A stretch of DNA of 64,000 nt from an uncultured Subdoligranulum sp. GTDB lineage: Bacteria > Bacillota > Clostridia > Oscillospirales > Ruminococcaceae. The position numbers and the translations under genes were made by a program. This document shows positions 60,087 through 64,000 of this stretch, one piece after another (the stretch's first letter is position 1; every line of letters starts with the position of its first letter). Under the pieces are notes generated by a model. That model was not told the DNA's origin. It saw nothing but the letters and a program-made list of their open reading frames with translations, and did no database searches. The stretch spans positions 484,481 through 548,480 of the forward strand of contig NZ_OZ007030.1 in the NCBI RefSeq assembly GCF_963931595.1. The letters are read 5' to 3'.

Positions 60087-60100
60087 TACTACAAATGTAG
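60087..60100. promoter_or_regulatory. BlaI-type operator, copy 3
   Basis: TACTACAAATGTAG, 31 bases from copy 2 and just after the expected transcription start; the best match of the three to the symmetric consensus. Confidence 0.82.
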
Positions 60101-60114
60101 AAAGAGGGGCAGAC

Positions 60115-60507
60115 ATGGAGATTTTATCGCGTCGGGAAGAACAGGTGATGGTGGCGCTGTGGGACTGCGGCCGGGCGGCCACCCGGAGGGAGATCGCGGC
60201 CAAGCTGCCACCGGAATGCCGCTGGGCGGACACCACGCTGCTGAATTTTCTGCTGCGGCTGGAGAAGAAGTCCTTTGTCCGCCCGGAAAAGCAGGGCAAC
60301 CGCAACCTGTACACCCCACTGGTGCGGCGGCTGACCTACTGTGGGGCGGTCAGCGAGGCCCACCTGAAAACGCTGTACGGAGGCGACCTGCGCCGCATGG
60401 TGCGCGCCCTGGCGGACACCGACCGTATCGGTTACGCCGACATTGAGCGTTTGCTTCGCTGGCTGGGAGAGTATCAGGCCGCCAACCCCGAATATGATTA
60501 TGAGTGA
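60115..60507 (+). CDS. BlaI/MecI-family repressor
   Basis: A 130-residue winged-helix regulator: MEILSRREEQVMVALWDCGR, REIAAKLPPECRWADTTLLN, FLLRLEKKSFVRPEKQGNRN, with a C-terminal dimer helix region. An ATG at 60076 is in frame, but lies near the -10 box; the ATG at 60115 follows GAGGGG. In known systems a BlaR1 protease relieves such repressors; no blaR1 or beta-lactamase gene is adjacent. The three operators upstream indicate autoregulation. Its stop overlaps the convergent DNA-metabolism gene by ten bases. Confidence 0.9.
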   Translation: MEILSRREEQVMVALWDCGRAATRREIAAKLPPECRWADTTLLNFLLRLEKKSFVRPEKQGNRNLYTPLVRRLTYCGAVSEAHLKTLYGGDLRRMVRALADTDRIGYADIERLLRWLGEYQAANPEYDYE

Positions 60508-61280
60508 GTGGCCTGCGCACCGGGCAGATCGGGCTGCATCTCGCACATATCGGGCCAGAACCGCTTGAACACATGGTTCTGCTGCAGCCTTTCGTTGCGC
60601 CGCTCCTCAATGGTCAGCGCCTTGAAGAAACGCTTCCACAGGGACTGCCAGTTCAGTTCCTCCGCGTCGGCGGCGGGGGTGTAGTGGTCCATGGCCAGGT
60701 ATTCCACCCGACGGTTGCGGCGCAGCAGGGCGGTGCCGTGGGTGGCGTCGAAGATGAGAAAATCCTCGTCGGGCAGGCGGCTGCAGAAGTGCCCCCGCAA
60801 AAGGGGCAGCACCTGGTGCTTGGGATGGATGACGGTGCCCAGCATACCGTCCCGCTCCTCGAACCGGATGAATTCAATATAGCGGTGGGCCTCACAGTTG
60901 ACGGCCCGCTCGATGGCGAAAGCATCGGCCGCATCGGCATGGCCCAGCATCTGGGCGGCCCGGGGGCCCACATCAAAACAGAGCCGGGCGAAGCGCAGAA
61001 GCTTCAGGTCCTTGCCCGGATCGGTGCAGAGAAATCCCGTGGTGAGGCGGTCCCGTATCACCGGTCCCAGCCGTTCCAGCCCGGCCGCCACACGCCGGGC
61101 ATGGGAAAGGTCGGTGACAATCTCCCGCACGCCGAACAGCGTCATCTGGGATTCCTGGGGCGGACAGACGGCGGCAGGGATCTCCCGGCGGGAGAAGCTC
61201 TCGAAAATGCAGCACAAGAACCCCGGAAAACTGCCGTCATAGTGGTAGGCTGTGTCGGTTACATTCGCTTGGTAAGGCAT
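60498..61280 (-). CDS. DNA-metabolism protein partner of the radical SAM enzyme (DUF4130-type)
   Basis: A 260-residue protein matching the family found next to the radical SAM protein upstream. The N-terminal part has YHYDGSFPGFLCCIFESFSR; the C-terminal part is DUF4130-like (YIEFIRFEERDGMLGTVIHP, LPLLRGHFCSRLPDEDFLIF and a final SLWKRFFKALTIEERRNERL). The ATG at 61280 is taken because the frame upstream runs inside the radical SAM gene (22-base overlap). In other genomes the pair is linked to a uracil-DNA glycosylase-like domain, so a DNA repair or modification role is inferred. Confidence 0.85.
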   Translation of the reverse strand: MPYQANVTDTAYHYDGSFPGFLCCIFESFSRREIPAAVCPPQESQMTLFGVREIVTDLSHARRVAAGLERLGPVIRDRLTTGFLCTDPGKDLKLLRFARLCFDVGPRAAQMLGHADAADAFAIERAVNCEAHRYIEFIRFEERDGMLGTVIHPKHQVLPLLRGHFCSRLPDEDFLIFDATHGTALLRRNRRVEYLAMDHYTPAADAEELNWQSLWKRFFKALTIEERRNERLQQNHVFKRFWPDMCEMQPDLPGAQATHS

Positions 61281-62623
61281 GTCAGCGCCTCCTCCCGCAC
61301 CAGGCGGGCCGCCTGGCGGGCGTCCATGCCGTGGTCGGCCAGCTGATGAACGGCCGGTGCCGCCGACGGCAGCGGTTTGGCCGCAAAATCGTCCAGGCTC
61401 AATTGCTGCATTCCCACACCAAAGGCCTTGGGGTCCAGCAGTGCCCCGGCAATCTCGGCCCGGGTGCCGTGGCCGGGGGTGTGGCCGCTGCAGGTGATGA
61501 AATACTGGGCCCGTTTGAGCACCACCCCGATGCGCTTGAGTTCCGGCAGTCCCAGCGTCTGGAGGCGGCGGGCCTGGACAATCCGGGTGGCGCTTTTGGG
61601 GCCGATGCCTGGCACCCGCAGCAGTTCGGCCCGGCTGGCCCGGTTGACTTCCACCGGGAAGAACTCGGAGTGCCGCAGGGCCCAGTTGCATTTGGGGTCC
61701 AGATAGGGATCAAAGTTGGGCTCCTCCTCGTTGAGCAATTCCCCGGCAGAAAAATGGTAGTACCGCAGCAGCCAGTCCGCCTGGTAGAGGCGGTGTTCCC
61801 GCAGCAGCGGCGGCCGGGTGGAAAGGGCCGGCAGGTGCTCGTCAGCCACCACCGGCAGATAGGCGGAGAAGAAGACGCGCTTCAGCGCGTATTTTTTGTA
61901 TAACCCCTCGGTGAGATTCAGAATGTGCAGATCGTTTTCCGGCGTGGCACCGATGATCATCTGGGTGCTCTGCCCGGCCGGGGCAAAGGCCGGGGCCCGC
62001 TTGTAGACGGCCAGCTCCCGCCGGCTCTCGGCACTTTTGACAGCGATCTGGCCCATGGGCCGCAGAATGGCGCTCTTTTTCTTGTCAGGTGCCAGCTGGT
62101 TCAGACTGGTCTCGCTGGGCAATTCGATGTTGACGGAAAGCCTGTCCGCCAGCAGTCCGATGCGCTCCACCAGCAGCGGATCGGCTCCGGGAATGGTCTT
62201 GGCATGGATATACCCGTTGAAATGGTACTCCTGCCGCAGGATGCGCAGCGCCTCGATCATCAGTTCCATGGTGCGGTCGGGGGTACCCAGCACCGCACTG
62301 GACAGAAACAGCCCCTCGATGTAGTTGCGGCGGTAAAAACCGATGGTCAGGTCGGCCAGTTCCCGGGGCGTGAAGGTGGCCCGGGGACGGTCGTTGGAAC
62401 GCCGATTGACACAGTAGCGGCAATCGTAGGAGCAGGCGTTGGAGTACAGCACCTTGAGCAGCGAGACACAGCGCCCGTCGGGGGTAAAGGCATGGCAGAT
62501 GCCGGCGGCCGCGCAGCTGCCCAGACTGCCGTGCCGCCCCGGACGGTCCACACCGCTGGAGGTGCAGGCCACGTCGTATTTGGCACTGTCGGCCAGGATT
62601 TCCAGTTTTTCACCCAGGTCCAT
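61259..62623 (-). CDS. radical SAM DNA repair/modification protein with helix-hairpin-helix
   Basis: A 454-residue radical SAM enzyme. Cys64, Cys68 and Cys71 in CSYDCRYC bind the 4Fe-4S cluster; the barrel continues with FTPRELADLTIGFYRRNYIE, GYIHAKTIPGADPLLVERI and NIELPSETSLNQLAPDKKKS. A helix-hairpin-helix (VNRASRAELLRVPGIGPKSA, about residues 324-352) suggests nucleic acid binding. The ATG at 62623 (MDLGEKLEIL) gives the family N-terminus. The substrate is unknown. It overlaps its partner gene by 22 bases and has a structured leader. Confidence 0.9.
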   Translation of the reverse strand: MDLGEKLEILADSAKYDVACTSSGVDRPGRHGSLGSCAAAGICHAFTPDGRCVSLLKVLYSNACSYDCRYCVNRRSNDRPRATFTPRELADLTIGFYRRNYIEGLFLSSAVLGTPDRTMELMIEALRILRQEYHFNGYIHAKTIPGADPLLVERIGLLADRLSVNIELPSETSLNQLAPDKKKSAILRPMGQIAVKSAESRRELAVYKRAPAFAPAGQSTQMIIGATPENDLHILNLTEGLYKKYALKRVFFSAYLPVVADEHLPALSTRPPLLREHRLYQADWLLRYYHFSAGELLNEEEPNFDPYLDPKCNWALRHSEFFPVEVNRASRAELLRVPGIGPKSATRIVQARRLQTLGLPELKRIGVVLKRAQYFITCSGHTPGHGTRAEIAGALLDPKAFGVGMQQLSLDDFAAKPLPSAAPAVHQLADHGMDARQAARLVREEALTCLTKRM

Positions 62624-62763
62624 GGTATCTTTCTCCTGAAAAAAGGTATAAAAAATACAGCCCGCCGCATAGGCTTGTCTTGCAAGCCGTGCCGCGGGCA
62701 GCATTTTCTCTGTGAACGGGATTCAAAAGTCCCGATTATAGGATGCGGGAACTGCTACAATAA
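62624..62763 (-). promoter_or_regulatory. promoter and structured leader of the radical SAM operon
   Basis: Minus strand TTATTG (62763-62758), a 17-base spacer and TATAAT (62740-62735). The leader of about 105 bases carries a small CGGGA/TCCCG hairpin and a longer two-part stem (GCCCGC...GGCTTG / CAAGCC...GCGGGC, 62697-62657) followed by TATTTTTTATACC. It has the form of a transcription attenuator. Confidence 0.6.
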
Positions 62764-62779
62764 CCGTGTCAGCGGGAAA

Positions 62780-63409
62780 TCACCACTTGGCTTTGGTCTC
62801 CACCACTTTGCCGGCAATGTACAGGTGATCGAGATCTTCGCCCTTGATGACCAGTTCCTCGTAGGCAGGGTTGAAGGGGTGCAGCACCACCGAATTGCCG
62901 CGCTGGATGTACTTCTTTAAAGTGCCTTCACCGTCGGCGCCGTACACCAGCACCCCCAGGTCGCCGTTATCCAGTGTGTTCTGGCGGTGGACCAGCGCCA
63001 GGTCGCCGTCAGAGATCCGCGGCTCCATGCTGTCGCCCTTGACCACCAGATAGAAATAGTTCTGCGGGTCCTTGACGCTGGCATACTCCTTGCCGTAGTC
63101 CTCCTCAAAGGCGAGGGCGCCGTAACCGGCCCGGACGGTGCCCACCACAGGGATCAGGCATTCGGCATAGCGGCTGAAAGCGTAACGGCCCACGGCGGGG
63201 GAGTCGGCAGGGCTCTGCTGCAGACCCAGCAGCACATCGGCGGTGGTGTCCAGGATTTCGGCCAGACGGGCCACCGTCTGCGGGTCCGGGGTGGAACGAC
63301 CGGCTTCCCACTTACCCACAGCCTGCTGGGTGACGCCCAGCATCCGGGAAATCTCGGCCTGGCTGTACTTTTTGGCCTTGCGGGCCTCTTTCAGACGATC
63401 TGCAAACAT
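62780..63409 (-). CDS. LexA/CI-like repressor with S24 peptidase domain
   Basis: A 209-residue regulator: N-terminal XRE helix-turn-helix (LKEARKAKKYSQAEISRMLG, VTQQAVGKWEAGRSTPDPQT) and C-terminal self-cleaving domain with Ser127 in VVKGDSMEP and Lys165 in GTLKKYI, and a candidate Ala94-Gly95 cleavage site in VGTVRAGYGA. Such proteins are inactivated by RecA-stimulated autoproteolysis. The ATG at 63409 follows GGAG; the open frame continues upstream without a site. It is divergent from the 85-residue membrane protein gene and upstream of the radical SAM pair. Confidence 0.92.
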   Translation of the reverse strand: MFADRLKEARKAKKYSQAEISRMLGVTQQAVGKWEAGRSTPDPQTVARLAEILDTTADVLLGLQQSPADSPAVGRYAFSRYAECLIPVVGTVRAGYGALAFEEDYGKEYASVKDPQNYFYLVVKGDSMEPRISDGDLALVHRQNTLDNGDLGVLVYGADGEGTLKKYIQRGNSVVLHPFNPAYEELVIKGEDLDHLYIAGKVVETKAKW

Positions 63410-63466
63410 GGCGGAACTCCTTACTTGTAAACAGGGTGAGGAATAGGAAATCCATTTGTTAGATTC

Positions 63467-63495
63467 ATTATACAACCCAACGTGGTCTTTGTAAA
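63467..63495 (-). promoter_or_regulatory. promoter of the LexA/CI-like gene
   Basis: Minus strand TTTACA (63495-63490), a 17-base spacer and TATAAT (63472-63467). Confidence 0.85.
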
Positions 63496-63538
63496 GAGAT
63501 AAATCCAAAATAACTCAAAATAAAGTTGTAAAAACTCC

Positions 63539-63567
63539 TTGACAACAACTAAAAGTAGTATTATAGT
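63539..63567 (+). promoter_or_regulatory. promoter of the 85-residue membrane protein gene
   Basis: Consensus TTGACA (63539-63544), a 17-base spacer and TATAGT (63562-63567). Confidence 0.85.
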
Positions 63568-63568
63568 A

Positions 63569-63596
63569 GAGACAACAAACAACGAATGGTTGTCTC
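63569..63596. promoter_or_regulatory. inverted repeat at the start of the 85-residue gene transcript
   Basis: GAGACAAC (63569-63576) and GTTGTCTC (63589-63596) form a perfect 8-base inverted repeat at the expected start site; a further GACAAC lies in the -35 region. It is a candidate operator for the divergent LexA/CI-like repressor, or an mRNA 5' hairpin. Confidence 0.6.
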
Positions 63597-63648
63597 TTGC
63601 GTTTGCGGCGGGTGAGAACCCTGACAAGAATAGAAGGAGGAATTCAGG

Positions 63649-63906
63649 ATGAAACAGGCATGGTGGAAGGCGTTGGTAGGCAAGCTGGCGGCGACGGCAT
63701 CGGCGCTGCTGTTCCTGGTGCTGGTTCCGGCTGCAGCGGCCGGGCAGCTGCCGGTGTGGGCAGCCGTTGTGCTGGGAATAGCGGGCCTGACGATCCTGAA
63801 TGGAGCCTGCGGCATGCTGCTGCCGCCCCAGGAGAAGGAGGAGCCTGCGACCGTGCCGGCCCGTCCGGTCCAGCTGCGTGTGGTGCGCGGCGGCCGTGCG
63901 GCCTGA
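63649..63906 (+). CDS. small two-helix membrane protein
   Basis: An 85-residue protein with two hydrophobic segments (LAATASALLFLVLVPAAAAG and VWAAVVLGIAGLTILNGACG) and a polar, Arg-rich C-terminus. The ribosome site AGAAGGAGG is strong. No family was recognised. Position opposite a LexA/CI-like repressor recalls small SOS-induced division inhibitors, but the LysM domain of YneA is absent, so this is only a guess. A terminator follows. Confidence 0.75.
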   Translation: MKQAWWKALVGKLAATASALLFLVLVPAAAAGQLPVWAAVVLGIAGLTILNGACGMLLPPQEKEEPATVPARPVQLRVVRGGRAA

Positions 63907-63952
63907 AAGTTGAGTATCCCTGCCCAGGTGCGGGTACTGCATATAACGCGGC

Positions 63953-63990
63953 AAGCCCCGGACACACTGTGTCCGGGGCTTGTTGTTTGT
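63953..63990 (+). terminator. terminator of the 85-residue gene
   Basis: AAGCCCCGGACAC (63953-63965) pairs with GTGTCCGGGGCTT (63969-63981), then GTTGTTTGTG. Confidence 0.85.
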
Positions 63991-64000
63991 GTGGGGCTAT

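Overview
The window reads as a chromosomal stretch from a GC-rich, low-repeat member of the Clostridia, most likely an Oscillospiraceae/Ruminococcaceae butyrate producer related to Faecalibacterium, Gemmiger or Subdoligranulum. The main reasons are a complete acetyl-CoA to butyrate gene set (thl-crt-hbd-bcd-etfB-etfA plus ptb-buk), a preQ1-III type riboswitch ahead of queT (a class I know from Faecalibacterium-like bacteria), a T-box ahead of a trpXYZ-type transporter, and typical Firmicutes promoters (TTGACA-17-TATAAT), AGGAGG ribosome sites and U-tailed terminators. The species call is inference. No prophage, insertion sequence, CRISPR array or origin was seen.

Layout, left to right. 1-9.75 kb: the end of a 3D-domain cell-wall protein, ptb-buk on the minus strand, coaD, then the butyryl-CoA operon on the plus strand. 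Together these take acetyl-CoA to butyryl-CoA and on to butyrate with ATP formation. 9.75-12.1 kb (minus): an XRE regulator/DUF3169 membrane protein pair behind a striking array of palindromic operators, a DUF4358-like lipoprotein and 5-formyl-THF cyclo-ligase. 12.2-18.5 kb (plus): a cell-surface polysaccharide operon with rmlC, an ABC exporter and two paralogous two-domain GT2 transferases flanking a tiny DAK-like protein. 18.5-22.8 kb (minus): a 2-hydroxyacyl-CoA dehydratase activase system split in two. 23.4-26.3 kb (plus): queH, a D-2-hydroxyacid dehydrogenase and a CmpB-like membrane protein.

26.4-32.1 kb (plus): a BMP-domain protein without signal peptide, a phosphoesterase, gpsA, a HAD phosphatase and an FtsW-type SEDS protein. 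32.1-35.8 kb: a polytopic membrane protein and an LCP protein with an unusual C-terminal domain. 35.8-39.1 kb: a tryptophan-type T-box and its three-gene ABC transporter. 39.1-45.9 kb (minus): apbE, a DUF3783 protein, secA, an EamA transporter, a HAD phosphatase and queT under the preQ1 riboswitch. 46.0-46.7 kb: a truncated tRNA-Leu, an intact tRNA-Leu(CAA), inverted repeats and a short tandem repeat carrying a nested palindrome.

46.7-64 kb: a DUF378 protein, rodA, tsaE-tsaB-rpiB-upp, a Crp/ferredoxin divergent pair with a shared palindrome, a carboxymuconolactone decarboxylase-like gene with a MerR-type 19-bp-spacer promoter, the DUF711/ACT pair, degV-trmL-pyridoxamine kinase, a 57-residue protein, serC-serA, an orphan BlaI-type repressor with three operators, a radical-SAM/DNA-metabolism pair, and a LexA/CI-like repressor divergent from an 85-residue membrane protein. 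The most interesting material is regulatory: several local repressor circuits whose operators can be read directly, two riboswitch-class leaders, and an apparent scar at a tRNA-Leu locus.
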